From Gammaproteobacteria bacterium (lineage in GTDB: Bacteria; Pseudomonadota; Gammaproteobacteria; Enterobacterales; Psychrobiaceae): a stretch of DNA of 6,406 bases. This document shows positions 1 to 6,406 of the stretch, piece after piece; position 1 is the stretch's first letter, and each line of letters opens with the position of its first letter. The notes beneath the pieces are model-generated. The model did not search any database. It was not told the origin of the DNA and saw nothing but the letters and a program-made list of their open reading frames with translations. The stretch lies in assembly GCA_013214885.1 (NCBI GenBank), contig JABSRS010000208.1, positions 1 through 6,406 on the forward strand, read 5' to 3'. A program made the position numbers and the translations under genes.

Positions 1-373
1 TCACGTCAACGTTGTAGCCATAATCTGACGGTGTTTTGCCATCAGATTTTAGCGAGCCATCCATCATTACTGACGAAAAACCTAACTGAATTGAACGCTG
101 ACAGATGTCAGGAGATGTTCCGTGATCTTGATGAATACACACTGGGATATGTGGGAATTCTTCAATCGCCGCAGCCATCATTGCTTTTAAGAAAGGGGCA
201 CCAGCGTATTTACGGGCACCTGCCGATGCTTGCACAATCACAGGGCTATCAGTTCTGTCTGCCGCTTCCATGATTGCACGCATTTGTTCAAGGTTGTTAA
301 CGTTAAACGCTGGAATACCGTAGTTGTATTCTGCCGCGTGATCTAATAGCTGACGCAATGAAATTAAAGCCAT
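1..373 (-). CDS. fba: Fructose-bisphosphate aldolase, class II (class IIB type), N-terminal 124 codons, cut by window edge
   Basis: This enzyme cleaves fructose-1,6-bisphosphate to dihydroxyacetone phosphate and glyceraldehyde-3-phosphate, and runs in reverse in gluconeogenesis; it is cytosolic and metal dependent. The protein begins [15 protein letters not shown], then [12 protein letters not shown] [15 protein letters not shown] (residues 20-34) and [16 protein letters not shown] (43-58). The signature HQDHG follows at 81-85, where Asp83 is the expected catalytic acid and His84 a zinc ligand. FSSVMMDGS is further on. This pattern matches the class IIB or Calvin-cycle-type aldolases of pseudomonads and Alteromonadales rather than E. 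coli FbaA, which starts differently and carries HTDHC. The ATG at 371-373 is preceded by AGGAA eight bases upstream. The gene is last in the visible tkt-epd-pgk-fba series, 111 bp after pgk. The C-terminal two thirds lie outside the window. Confidence 0.97.
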   Translation of the reverse strand, partial: MALISLRQLLDHAAEYNYGIPAFNVNNLEQMRAIMEAADRTDSPVIVQASAGARKYAGAPFLKAMMAAAIEEFPHIPVCIHQDHGTSPDICQRSIQLGFSSVMMDGSLKSDGKTPSDYGYNVDV

Positions 374-441
374 TTTTACTATTCCTGTCTAAATAGTGGA
401 GGTAAAAACTAAAATGTTTCTACCATTAAATAAGGGGGTTT

Positions 442-462
442 ATTCGGCAATTATAACCGAAT
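442..462. repeat. Small inverted repeat in the pgk-fba spacer
   Basis: ATTCGG (442-447) and CCGAAT (457-462) form a 6-bp stem with a 9-base loop inside the 111-bp gap between pgk and fba. Neither strand has a T-run after the stem, so it is not a standard intrinsic terminator. In the transcript it could be a processing or stability element that separates pgk and fba message levels, or an operator for a separate fba promoter; both are inference. The rest of the spacer is AT-rich and has a G-run at 434-438. No convincing promoter was seen. Confidence 0.4.
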
Positions 463-484
463 TAACACCTTGTCTGTATACAAT

Positions 485-1660
485 TTATTTTGCGCGTTGC
501 TCTAGAATTTCCACTGCTGGTAATTTTTTACCCTCAAGAAACTCTAAGAATGCGCCACCGCCAGTTGAAATATATGAAATTTTATCGGCAATCCCATATT
601 TATCTACAGCCGCAAGCGTATCACCGCCACCAGCGATAGAGAATGCATCACTGTCGGCAATCGCCCGGGCAATGGTTTCTGTCCCGCTGCCAAACTGGTC
701 AAATTCAAACACGCCAACAGGACCATTCCAAACGATGGTGCCGGCATTTTTAATGATTTCACAAAGTGCTGCCGCAGATTCAGGACCGATATCAAAAATC
801 ATCTCATTGGCCTGAACATCTTTAACATTCTTTAATGTCGCCGTTGCTGTTTCGGCAAACTCCGTCGCGACAATAACATCTGTTGGCACTGGAATATCAC
901 CATTATTTGCCTGAGCATTAGCGGTAAGCTCTTTAGCATTACTGACTAAGTCGGCTTCATAAAGTGATTTACCCACTTCATGACCCGCAGCAGCGATAAA
1001 GGTATTAGCGATCCCGCCACCTACCACTAACTGATCGACAATTTTAGATAAACTTTCTAGTACCGTTAACTTGGTCGATACTTTTGAGCCGCCAACAATC
1101 GCAACCATTGGTCGTGCTGGGCTATCAAGTGCTTTACCCAATGCCTCTAATTCGCCAGACAATAATGGACCGGCACAAGCAATCGCGGAAAATTTAGCAA
1201 CGCCATGAGTCGATGCTTGAGCGCGATGCGCCGTGCCAAAAGCGTCCATCACGAACACATCACACAAATCAGCCATCTGCTGAGCTAATTGATCACTATT
1301 GTTCTTTTCGCCAACGTTAAATCGAACATTTTCAAATATCACGACTTCACCAACGGCCGCAGTAACACCATTAAGATAATCGGTTTCAAAACGCACCGTA
1401 ACATCGAGTGCATCATTTAAATAATCCGCGACTGGCTTTAGGCTAAACTCACTATTAAATTCACCTTCAGTTGGGCGTCCAAGGTGAGACATCACCATCA
1501 CGGCAGCACCCTTTGCTAGTGCTAATTTAATCGTCGGTAGTGCCGCGCGTAAGCGGGCATCAGAAGTTACCTTGCCATCTTTTACTGGCACGTTTAAATC
1601 TTCACGGATTAATACCCGCTGGCCAGTTAAATCTAGATCAGCCATTTTAATTAACGACAT
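485..1660 (-). CDS. pgk: Phosphoglycerate kinase
   Basis: Pgk transfers phosphate between 1,3-bisphosphoglycerate and ADP to give 3-phosphoglycerate and ATP, reversibly, in cytosolic glycolysis and gluconeogenesis. The 391-residue protein is full length for bacterial Pgk (E. coli 387). The N-terminal domain shows [12 protein letters not shown] (19-30; Asp21 and Asn23 in the substrate site), SHLGRP (58-63) and [15 protein letters not shown]. The hinge region carries [13 protein letters not shown]. The C-terminal nucleotide domain has [10 protein letters not shown], the [10 protein letters not shown] segment and GGGDT (344-348) near the adenine nucleotide phosphates. The start is set by the conserved [13 protein letters not shown] opening and an AAGGA ribosome binding site seven bases upstream of ATG. 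That site overlaps the stop codon of epd, which lies only 10 bp away, so the two genes are co-transcribed and probably translationally coupled. No damage is visible. Confidence 0.98.
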   Translation of the reverse strand: MSLIKMADLDLTGQRVLIREDLNVPVKDGKVTSDARLRAALPTIKLALAKGAAVMVMSHLGRPTEGEFNSEFSLKPVADYLNDALDVTVRFETDYLNGVTAAVGEVVIFENVRFNVGEKNNSDQLAQQMADLCDVFVMDAFGTAHRAQASTHGVAKFSAIACAGPLLSGELEALGKALDSPARPMVAIVGGSKVSTKLTVLESLSKIVDQLVVGGGIANTFIAAAGHEVGKSLYEADLVSNAKELTANAQANNGDIPVPTDVIVATEFAETATATLKNVKDVQANEMIFDIGPESAAALCEIIKNAGTIVWNGPVGVFEFDQFGSGTETIARAIADSDAFSIAGGGDTLAAVDKYGIADKISYISTGGGAFLEFLEGKKLPAVEILEQRAK

Positions 1661-1670
1661 TTAAAATTCC

Positions 1671-2717
1671 TTAATGATTTATAGTTTTACCCATCACTAG
1701 ACAGGTATCTAACATTCTATTGGCAAAGCCCCACTCGTTATCACACCACAGTAGCAGTTTGACCAAGTGCCCATCGCTTACCCGAGTCTGGGTGCCATCG
1801 ACAATACTTGAATGAGGATCATGATTAAAATCACAAGAAACCAATGGCATTTCGGTGTAATCCAAAATGGCACTTAAGCGCGATTGGGCTTCTTGTTTTA
1901 GCATTTGGTTAATGTCTTTGATATCAACACGGCGCTCAAGCGTCACGCTCAAGTCCATTGCGGTCACATTAATGGTTGGTACCCGGACCGAAATTGCTTC
2001 CATCTTACCTTTAAGGGTCGGCAAAATTCGCTCAATCCCTTGGGCTAACTTGGTATCGACGGGAATAATCGACTGGCTAGCGGCACGAGTACGGCGCAAG
2101 TCAGGATGATAGGCATCGATTACTGGCTGATCATTCATCGATGAATGGATCGTGGTAATCGTACCACTTCGGACACAAAAATGGCGATCGAGTGCTTCAA
2201 TCACTGGCACCACACAGTTGGTAGTACATGAACCATTGGACACAATCAAATCATCGGCACCGACTAAATGATCGTTAATTCCAAATATTACCGTTTTATC
2301 AACATCAGGATCCGCTGGATGACTAAACAACACTTTTAACGCCCCAGCATCTAGGTGTTTTTTGGCATCATCACGTGAGCTAAACACCCCGCTACATTCT
2401 AAAACAATGTCGATCTTTAATTGACGCCATGGCAGCAACGCAGGGTCAGGCTGATGCAACAACTGGATCTTGTCATCTTTAATGCACAAGGTTTGATTAT
2501 CGACCGACACTTTATGCATAAAGCGACCGTGGCTACTATCAAACTGAGTTAAATGAGCAATCCCCTCCGGCGAAGCCAATTCATTAATTGCGACGATTTC
2601 TATTTTGTCACTTAAATCGACCTGATCATAACCACCAAGGGCCGACTCATAATAAGCACGCAAGATACTTCGACCAATGCGGCCATAACCATTAATTGCA
2701 ACGCGTAACTTCGACAT
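1671..2717 (-). CDS. epd: D-erythrose-4-phosphate dehydrogenase
   Basis: Epd oxidises erythrose-4-phosphate to 4-phosphoerythronate with NAD+, the first step of the deoxyxylulose-5-phosphate-dependent pyridoxal phosphate pathway. It belongs to the glyceraldehyde-3-phosphate dehydrogenase family. The 348-residue protein opens with a Rossmann motif, [13 protein letters not shown] (5-17), followed by [14 protein letters not shown]. It has SNGSCTTNC with the catalytic Cys164, and [10 protein letters not shown] with His191; the 27-residue spacing is the same as in E. coli Epd. HSSMNDQ, the NEL of the N-terminal fold and [19 protein letters not shown] separate it from true GapA. The ATG at 2715-2717 ([12 protein letters not shown]) aligns with the E. 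coli start and has GGAAAAAGA upstream. An in-frame TTG at 2730-2732 would add five residues but has no good ribosome site. E4P from the neighbouring tkt product is the substrate. A terminator lies just upstream, and pgk starts 10 bp downstream. Confidence 0.95.
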   Translation of the reverse strand: MSKLRVAINGYGRIGRSILRAYYESALGGYDQVDLSDKIEIVAINELASPEGIAHLTQFDSSHGRFMHKVSVDNQTLCIKDDKIQLLHQPDPALLPWRQLKIDIVLECSGVFSSRDDAKKHLDAGALKVLFSHPADPDVDKTVIFGINDHLVGADDLIVSNGSCTTNCVVPVIEALDRHFCVRSGTITTIHSSMNDQPVIDAYHPDLRRTRAASQSIIPVDTKLAQGIERILPTLKGKMEAISVRVPTINVTAMDLSVTLERRVDIKDINQMLKQEAQSRLSAILDYTEMPLVSCDFNHDPHSSIVDGTQTRVSDGHLVKLLLWCDNEWGFANRMLDTCLVMGKTINH

Positions 2718-2747
2718 TAATTCTTTTTCCAAACACTCAAGTAATAA

Positions 2748-2773
2748 CCAAAAAGGCCGCTAAAAAGCGGCCT
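2748..2773 (-). terminator. Rho-independent terminator after tkt
   Basis: AGGCCGCT (2766-2773 read on the minus strand) and AGCGGCCT (2754-2761) form a perfect 8-bp GC-rich stem with a four-base TTTT loop. A run of T follows on the minus strand (complement of A at 2750-2754). It starts nine bases after the tkt stop codon and is followed 30 bases later by the epd start. The plus strand lacks a T-run after the stem, so it acts on tkt transcripts only. The T-run is short, so partial read-through into epd-pgk-fba is plausible (inference). Confidence 0.88.
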
Positions 2774-2781
2774 GGTCTGAG

Positions 2782-4776
2782 TTAAAGTACCGACTTGGCG
2801 GTAGCAACAACGTTCTCGACCGTAAAGCCAAAGTGCTTAAATAAGTCACTCGCTGGGGCTGACTCACCAAAGGTAGTCATGCCAACAACTTTACCGCCTA
2901 AACCAACATACTTATACCAGTAATCAGCAATTCCAGCTTCAACCGCTACGCGTGCAGTAACAGCAATCGGTAGCACTGACTCTTTGTATGCGGCGTCTTG
3001 CGCATCATAGACATCAGTAGCAGGCATCGACACTAAACGAACCTTGTGACCAGCAGCCGTTAATTCATTTAGCGCATCGTGAGCCAAACCAACTTCAGAA
3101 CCGGTGGCGATTAAGATTAGCTCAGGCGTGCCCTCACAATCTTTAAGGATGTAACCACCACGAGCGGCATTTTTAACTTGCTCAGCATCACGTGATTGTG
3201 GCGCAAGACCTTGACGAGAGAAGATCAGAGTCGTTGGACCGTCGGTGCGCTCAATCGCATGACGCCAAGCAATCGCTGATTCGACTTCATCACATGGACG
3301 CCAAGTCGACATATTAGGCGTTAAGCGCAGCGAAGCAATTTGTTCAACAGGTTGATGCGTTGGACCATCTTCACCCAGACCAATTGAGTCATGCGTGTAA
3401 ACAAAGATTGATGGTTGCTTCATTAATGCAGCCATACGCAATGCATTACGGGCATATTCAACAAACATTAGGAATGTCGCGCCGTATGGCTTAAAGCCAC
3501 CGTGTAACGCCATGCCGTTCATGATTGCTGACATACCGAACTCACGAACACCGTAGTGGATGTAGTTACCAGAAGCATCATCGGCAGTAATCGCCTTAGT
3601 GTCTGACCACATAGTTAGGTTAGACGGTGCTAAATCGGCACTGCCACCTAAAAGTTCAGGCAACATTGGACCAATTTTGTTTAACGTATTTAGTGATGCT
3701 TTACGAGAAGCAATGTTGGTTTGATTAGCTTGTAACCCGCTAATGAAACTGTCCATTTCTTGTGACCAGTTTGCTGGTAACTCACCGCTTAAACGACGCT
3801 GTAATTCAGCAGCCAATTCAGGATGAGCGCCTTGATATGCCGCAAACTTGTCATTCCAGCTAGCTTCAACTGTTGCGCCTTGCTCAAGTGCATTCCAATC
3901 GTTTTGGATCTCAGTTGGAATTTCAAATGGCGCATGTGGCCAGTTTAAGAATTCACGAGTCGCTGCAATCTCGTCCTTACCAAGTGGTGCACCGTGACAA
4001 TCATGAGTGCCACCTTTGTTTGGTGAACCGTAACCGATAGTAGTTTTACAACAAATTAGCGTTGGACGCTTAGTGTCTTGTTGTGCCGCTTCAATCGCTG
4101 CTTTAATTTGATCGCTGTTGTGACCGTCGACGTTTGCAATAACGTGCCAACCGTAAGCTTCGAAACGCTTAACGGTGTCATCGGTAAACCAACCTTCAAC
4201 ATTGCCGTCAATCGAAATACCGTTGTCATCCCAAAATGCAATCAGCTTACCAAGACCTAAAGTACCAGCCAGAGAACATGCTTCGTGAGAGATACCTTCC
4301 ATGAGACAACCATCGCCCATAAAGGTGTAAGTGAAGTGATCAACGACAGCGTGATCTTCGCGGTTAAATTGTGCCGCCAGTGTTTTCTCAGCAATAGCCA
4401 TACCTACTGCATTGGTCAAGCCCTGACCTAGTGGTCCAGTCGTAGTTTCAACGCCTGGTGCATAACCATATTCAGGATGGCCTGGAGTTTTTGAGTCCAT
4501 TTGACGGAAGTTTTTCAAATCGTCAATTGATAGTTCATAACCAGAAAGATGTAATAGAGAATACAGCAACATTGAACCGTGGCCGTTAGATAGAATAAAA
4601 CGATCGCGATCGGCCCACTTTGGGTTCGCTGGGTTGTGCTTTAAAAAATCACGCCATAATACTTCGGCGATATCAGCCATACCCATTGGTGCTCCTGGGT
4701 GACCTGAATTGGCTTGCTGAACAGCATCCATACTCAAGGCGCGAATAGCGTTGGCTAAATCTTTACGTGACGGCAT
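2782..4776 (-). CDS. tkt: Transketolase
   Basis: Transketolase moves two-carbon units between ketoses and aldoses in the non-oxidative pentose phosphate pathway, using thiamine diphosphate and a divalent metal; it is a cytosolic homodimer. The 664 residues match E. coli TktA (663) in length. Visible are [17 protein letters not shown] (25-41, His26), [10 protein letters not shown] (63-72, His66) and [15 protein letters not shown]. The diphosphate-metal motif GDGCLMEG (154-161, Asp155) ends in DDNGISIDG, where Asn185 is the second metal ligand. [12 protein letters not shown] carries His261. The pyrimidine domain has YGVREFGM with Glu412, the expected catalytic acid, and [19 protein letters not shown] with His474. 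ATG at 4774-4776 follows AGGAG by five bases and gives the conserved [19 protein letters not shown] opening. The gene is intact. Its own terminator follows, and a probable promoter lies about 60 bases upstream. Confidence 0.98.
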   Translation of the reverse strand: MPSRKDLANAIRALSMDAVQQANSGHPGAPMGMADIAEVLWRDFLKHNPANPKWADRDRFILSNGHGSMLLYSLLHLSGYELSIDDLKNFRQMDSKTPGHPEYGYAPGVETTTGPLGQGLTNAVGMAIAEKTLAAQFNREDHAVVDHFTYTFMGDGCLMEGISHEACSLAGTLGLGKLIAFWDDNGISIDGNVEGWFTDDTVKRFEAYGWHVIANVDGHNSDQIKAAIEAAQQDTKRPTLICCKTTIGYGSPNKGGTHDCHGAPLGKDEIAATREFLNWPHAPFEIPTEIQNDWNALEQGATVEASWNDKFAAYQGAHPELAAELQRRLSGELPANWSQEMDSFISGLQANQTNIASRKASLNTLNKIGPMLPELLGGSADLAPSNLTMWSDTKAITADDASGNYIHYGVREFGMSAIMNGMALHGGFKPYGATFLMFVEYARNALRMAALMKQPSIFVYTHDSIGLGEDGPTHQPVEQIASLRLTPNMSTWRPCDEVESAIAWRHAIERTDGPTTLIFSRQGLAPQSRDAEQVKNAARGGYILKDCEGTPELILIATGSEVGLAHDALNELTAAGHKVRLVSMPATDVYDAQDAAYKESVLPIAVTARVAVEAGIADYWYKYVGLGGKVVGMTTFGESAPASDLFKHFGFTVENVVATAKSVL

Positions 4777-4834
4777 ACAAACTCCTGACGACTAAGTCTT
4801 GTTTTGGGGGAAATTTTATGGGTGCATATTGTCT

Positions 4835-4863
4835 ATTAGAATAGCGTTTCGATCAAATGATAA
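4835..4863 (-). promoter_or_regulatory. Candidate sigma70 promoter for tkt
   Basis: Read on the minus strand, TTATCA (4858-4863, 4 of 6 to the -35 consensus) and TCTAAT (4835-4840, 5 of 6 to the -10 consensus) are separated by exactly 17 bases. Transcription would start near 4828, leaving a leader of about 50 bases before the tkt ATG. An overlapping alternative, TTGATC-17-GACAAT (4828-4856), is slightly weaker at 4 of 6 for each box. The placement is by eye only. Confidence 0.4.
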
Positions 4864-4873
4864 TCTTAAGATT
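4862..4873. promoter_or_regulatory. Perfect 12-bp palindrome at the edge of the tkt promoter
   Basis: AATCTTAAGATT is a perfect palindrome that overlaps the last two bases of the candidate tkt -35 box. This position is typical of an operator or activator site. I do not recognise the regulator. It does not resemble the TGTAATTAAATTACA-like palindrome expected for HexR, which controls central carbon genes in related bacteria. A short AT-rich palindrome can also arise by chance. Confidence 0.3.
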
Positions 4874-4938
4874 TTGCTATAAGTTGTGTCGATTGTTTTT
4901 TAACCACCGAAGTCTTGATCGGCAATCAATAAATAGGG

Positions 4939-5358
4939 TCACATGTTACGGAGGAATTTAGGCTTGTTGATTTTTAAGCTTCTCGACCGATCCCTCATGA
5001 CTTTGTCCATTAATTTTTGTAATTCTTCAATTTTTTTGCGTTTTTCTTTATCGATGCCCATTCTATTATCAAGAATGTTTTTCATCGCATTATCAAAGAA
5101 ATTTTCGATGTCTATTTCAGGCTTACCACGCAGCTCAACCTCGGTAATAGCAGGTTAATAAATAATAGGGCTGATAATGTGGCCTTGAGTGATTTTACCG
5201 ACTGCGGCTAAGTTCTCGTAGGTATCTTGAACTGTCGCCGTTACCTTACCATTGGCCATGTCACGCGCCTCAGACGAAATAGACACAGTGTCGGCATAAG
5301 ACACCCCTGACTGATATAAGGATTCCTTAGGGGCCTGTTGATTAATTTTAGTCGTCAC
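4939..5358 (-). pseudogene. Small unrecognised gene interrupted by one in-frame stop codon
   Basis: Reading leftwards from 5358, one frame gives 67 codons, a TAA at 5155-5157, then 71 more codons to a TGA at 4939-4941: about 139 residues in total. The first part is polar, with SYADTVSISSEARDMANG, a serine-rich stretch loosely like flagellar FlgM-type or other short Alteromonadales proteins. The second begins PAITEVELRGKPEIDIENFF and carries a highly charged, probably helical segment, GIDKEKRKKIEELQKLMDKV. Both halves look protein-like in the same frame, which supports one gene with a nonsense mutation over two genes. The start is also poor. GTG at 5356-5358 lacks a ribosome site, whereas a strong AGAGGAG (5384-5390) stands seven bases before an in-frame ATA (5374-5376), as if an ATG had been lost. 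No function is assigned. It lies 162 bp upstream of tkt on the same strand. The alternative is a real 67-codon GTG-start gene ending at 5155. Confidence 0.55.
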
Positions 5359-5449
5359 GATTAGCGACGCAAATATTAAGCCACTCCTCTGTGTTCTTTA
5401 CTAACCTGTCATATTAGGGGTTCGAGCTGCTAACTGGTTATGTTAAGCA

Positions 5450-5484
5450 CCGCCAAACTTGCCGACGACAATTGGTGGCGGCAA
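5450..5484. repeat. Overlapping GC-rich inverted repeats upstream of the riboswitch
   Basis: CCGCCA (5450-5455) can pair with TGGCGG (5476-5481), and TTGCCG (5459-5464) with CGGCAA (5479-5484). The two stems are mutually exclusive. The self-complementary CAATTG (5469-5474) lies inside. The block is GC-rich against an AT-rich background. Neither strand has a T-run next to it, so it is not an intrinsic terminator. It may be an operator for the divergent promoters, which is inference. Confidence 0.35.
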
Positions 5485-5526
5485 ACATTAGACTGTGATT
5501 GCCATATGCGATAGTATTTAATTTCG

Positions 5527-5593
5527 CTTCGTATAACCCCAGTGATATGGATTGGGGGTCTCTACCAGAAACCAATAATTTCTGATTACGAAG
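5527..5593 (+). promoter_or_regulatory. Purine riboswitch aptamer, adenine type
   Basis: All three helices of the purine aptamer can be drawn. P1 is CTTCGTA (5527-5533) with TACGAAG (5587-5593), 7 bp. P2 is CCCCAGT (5537-5543) with ATTGGGG (5551-5557), 7 bp including one G-U. P3 is CAGAAA (5566-5571) with TTTCTG (5579-5584), 6 bp. Loop L2 is GATATGG (5544-5550), and L3 is CCAATAA (5572-5578), so the two G-C kissing-loop pairs can form. Junctions are TAA (5534-5536) and TCTCTACC (5559-5566), which keep U22, U47, U51 and C50 in standard numbering. Position 48 is C rather than U and loop positions 62-64 diverge. The specificity base, position 74, is T at 5586 (GATTACG), which selects adenine; guanine switches have C. 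The whole resembles the Vibrio vulnificus add aptamer closely. It lies 115 bases ahead of a deaminase gene on the same strand. Confidence 0.95.
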
Positions 5594-5624
5594 AGTTTAG
5601 TACTTTTGTGCTTTTCTCTTTGTA
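5587..5624 (+). promoter_or_regulatory. Anti-P1 helix of the riboswitch expression platform
   Basis: TACGAAGAG (5587-5595) can pair with CTCTTTGTA (5616-5624) for 9 bp with one G-U. Its left arm contains the entire 3' strand of aptamer helix P1, so this helix and the ligand-bound aptamer cannot coexist. The 20-base loop contains AGTACTT (5599-5605), which can otherwise pair with AAGTACT (5650-5656). The fold was drawn by hand without energy calculation. Confidence 0.6.
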
Positions 5625-5654
5625 TCCATGATCTTTTTATTTAGCAGAGAAGTA

Positions 5655-5699
5655 CTTAATAAATTGGCCCAAATATCGGCTAAATCTATATTTATTAGG
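5655..5699 (+). promoter_or_regulatory. Shine-Dalgarno sequestering hairpin
   Basis: CTTAATAAAT (5655-5664) pairs with ATTTATTAGG (5690-5699) over 10 bp with one G-U, covering AGG of the AGGAA ribosome binding site (5697-5701). Inside the loop, TGGCC (5665-5669) pairs with GGCTA (5678-5682), extending the structure. The left arm overlaps AAGTACT (5650-5656), which can instead pair with AGTACTT (5599-5605) once aptamer P1 has formed; the adjoining AGAGAA (5646-5651) can also pair with TTCTCT (5614-5619). The arrangement predicts translation OFF without adenine and ON with it. Confidence 0.6.
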
Positions 5700-5708
5700 A
5701 ACCTATTT

Positions 5709-6406
5709 ATGACATTAGTTATGAAACAATTCATTCATATCTTACCCAAGGTTGAGCTCCATCTTCATATTGAAGGCACACTTGAACCCGAGTTGATGTT
5801 TGAGCTGGCCACGCGCAACAATATCGCCATCCCTTTTGATACTTTTGAGCAAGTTAGAGATGCTTATAATTTTCACAATCTGCAATCATTCCTCGATATC
5901 TATTTTCAAGGGGCCAATGTCCTGGTTAAAGAACAGGACTTTTTTGATTTAACTTGGGCTTATTTGCTGCGGTGCCAAGCTGACAATGTTGTTCATACTG
6001 AAGTGTTTTTTGACCCCCAAGCACATACCGAACGCGGGATTAGTTTTGATACTGTCGTTAACGGCATCGATCGCGCGCTTAAACAAGGCATTAGCGAGCT
6101 CGGCATAACCAGCAGGCTAATTATGTGTTTCTTACGTCATTTAGATCAGGACTCGGCAATCGCAACATTGACCCTAGCATTGGCTCATAAAGACAAAATT
6201 GTAGCGGTCGGATTAGATTCAACCGAAATTGGCCATCCTGCGGCTAAGTTTGAAACAGTATTTAAACAGGCAATCGCTGAAGGCTTTTTAACCGTAGCTC
6301 ACGCGGGCGTAGAAGGGCCAGCTAGTAACATTATTGCAGCGTTAGCGTTGCTAAAAATTACTCGAATTGATCATGGCGTTAGCTGCTCCCAAGACCCAGT
6401 GCTGAT
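5709..6406 (+). CDS. add: Adenine deaminase of the A_deaminase (adenosine/adenine deaminase) family, N-terminal 232 codons, cut by window edge
   Basis: Members hydrolyse the 6-amino group of adenine (to hypoxanthine) or adenosine (to inosine) in the cytosol, in purine salvage. The N-terminus shows [18 protein letters not shown] (from residue 12), with zinc ligands His18 and His20. Then follow [45 protein letters not shown] (196-204, zinc ligand His198) and RIDHGVSC (219-226). The IEGTLEPEL and GLDSxEIGHP signatures are those of the adenine deaminase subfamily rather than of E. coli adenosine deaminase. The usual HAGEEGP is HAGVEGP: the expected catalytic Glu is Val201, one base from GAA. The ATG at 5709 lies seven bases after AGGAA. 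In-frame ATGs at 5628 and 5721 lack ribosome sites. The adenine riboswitch upstream supports adenine as substrate. The remaining third, with the C-terminal zinc Asp motif, is outside the window, so activity cannot be judged fully. Confidence 0.93.
   Translation, partial: MTLVMKQFIHILPKVELHLHIEGTLEPELMFELATRNNIAIPFDTFEQVRDAYNFHNLQSFLDIYFQGANVLVKEQDFFDLTWAYLLRCQADNVVHTEVFFDPQAHTERGISFDTVVNGIDRALKQGISELGITSRLIMCFLRHLDQDSAIATLTLALAHKDKIVAVGLDSTEIGHPAAKFETVFKQAIAEGFLTVAHAGVEGPASNIIAALALLKITRIDHGVSCSQDPVL

Larger units (their letters stand above)
5359..5708. other. Intergenic region between divergent genes, holding an adenine riboswitch leader
   Basis: This 350-bp gap separates the broken minus-strand gene from the plus-strand deaminase gene. 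Its right half is filled by the riboswitch aptamer and expression platform listed separately. The left half must hold the deaminase promoter. The best -10 is TTTAAT (5517-5522, 5 of 6), just before the aptamer. No good -35 stands 16-18 bases upstream, since the sequence there is TGTGAT (5494-5499). TTGCCA at 5499-5504 is a good -35 by sequence but is wrongly spaced. Imperfect inverted repeats lie at 5450-5484. No ORF of note was seen. Confidence 0.6.

Noticed and set aside
396..815. Plus-strand open frame of 139 codons overlapping the end of pgk
   Set aside because: Most of it is antisense to a clearly conserved part of Pgk, and it has no recognisable motif.
4899..4930. Possible terminator for the broken gene, with a CCGA/TCGG stem followed by a T-poor, A-rich stretch
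   Set aside because: The stem has only about four good pairs, and no T-run follows on the minus strand.
4943..5158. Plus-strand open frame of 71 codons rich in Leu, Ser and Phe
   Set aside because: It is the antisense of the charged, protein-like second half of the broken minus-strand gene. It has no ribosome site of note, and its composition is typical of a shadow frame.
5413..5435. GGTTCGAG stretch resembling a tRNA T-arm
   Set aside because: The flanking bases do not form the 5-bp T-stem, and no acceptor, D or anticodon arm is present.
5494..5509. CRP-like half site TGTGA upstream of the riboswitch
   Set aside because: The second half-site is TATGC instead of TCACA, so there is no usable palindrome.
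5630..5640. T-rich run after the anti-P1 helix as a transcription terminator
   Set aside because: The run begins nine bases after the helix ends, and the helix is only moderately GC-rich. A translational mechanism explains the leader better.

Overview
The window looks like a chromosomal segment of a marine-type gammaproteobacterium, probably from the Alteromonadales (Shewanella, Colwellia or Pseudoalteromonas relatives) or a neighbouring order. The evidence is the gene order tkt-epd-pgk-fba, the E. coli-like Tkt, Epd and Pgk proteins, a class IIB type fructose-bisphosphate aldolase in place of the E. coli FbaA type, and moderately AT-rich DNA. The assignment is made by eye from protein motifs; no database search was run.

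Minus strand, right to left: a central carbon cluster. Transketolase (2782-4776) is followed by an intrinsic terminator (2748-2773). After it come erythrose-4-phosphate dehydrogenase (1671-2717), phosphoglycerate kinase (485-1660) and the first 124 codons of class II fructose-bisphosphate aldolase (1-373, cut by the window edge). Tkt makes or consumes erythrose-4-phosphate. Epd draws it off towards pyridoxal phosphate. Pgk and Fba are reversible steps of glycolysis and gluconeogenesis. The epd stop codon lies inside the pgk ribosome binding site, which suggests coupled translation. A 111-bp spacer with a small inverted repeat separates pgk from fba.

Upstream of tkt on the same strand (4939-5358) is a short unrecognised gene that appears broken. 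Two coding-like segments lie in one frame, split by a single TAA, and its best ribosome binding site sits in front of ATA rather than a normal start codon.

Plus strand, right end: the most interesting unit. Positions 5527-5593 fold as a complete purine riboswitch aptamer with U at the specificity position (position 74), so it should bind adenine. About 115 bases downstream begins an A_deaminase-family gene of the adenine deaminase type (5709-6406, cut by the window edge). The intervening leader contains a 9-bp helix that competes with aptamer helix P1 and a 10-bp hairpin that covers the Shine-Dalgarno sequence. This fits an adenine-induced translational ON switch driving the enzyme that destroys the ligand. 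Oddly, the normally invariant catalytic Glu of the HAGE motif is Val in this copy.

No mobile element, CRISPR array, tRNA or rRNA was seen.
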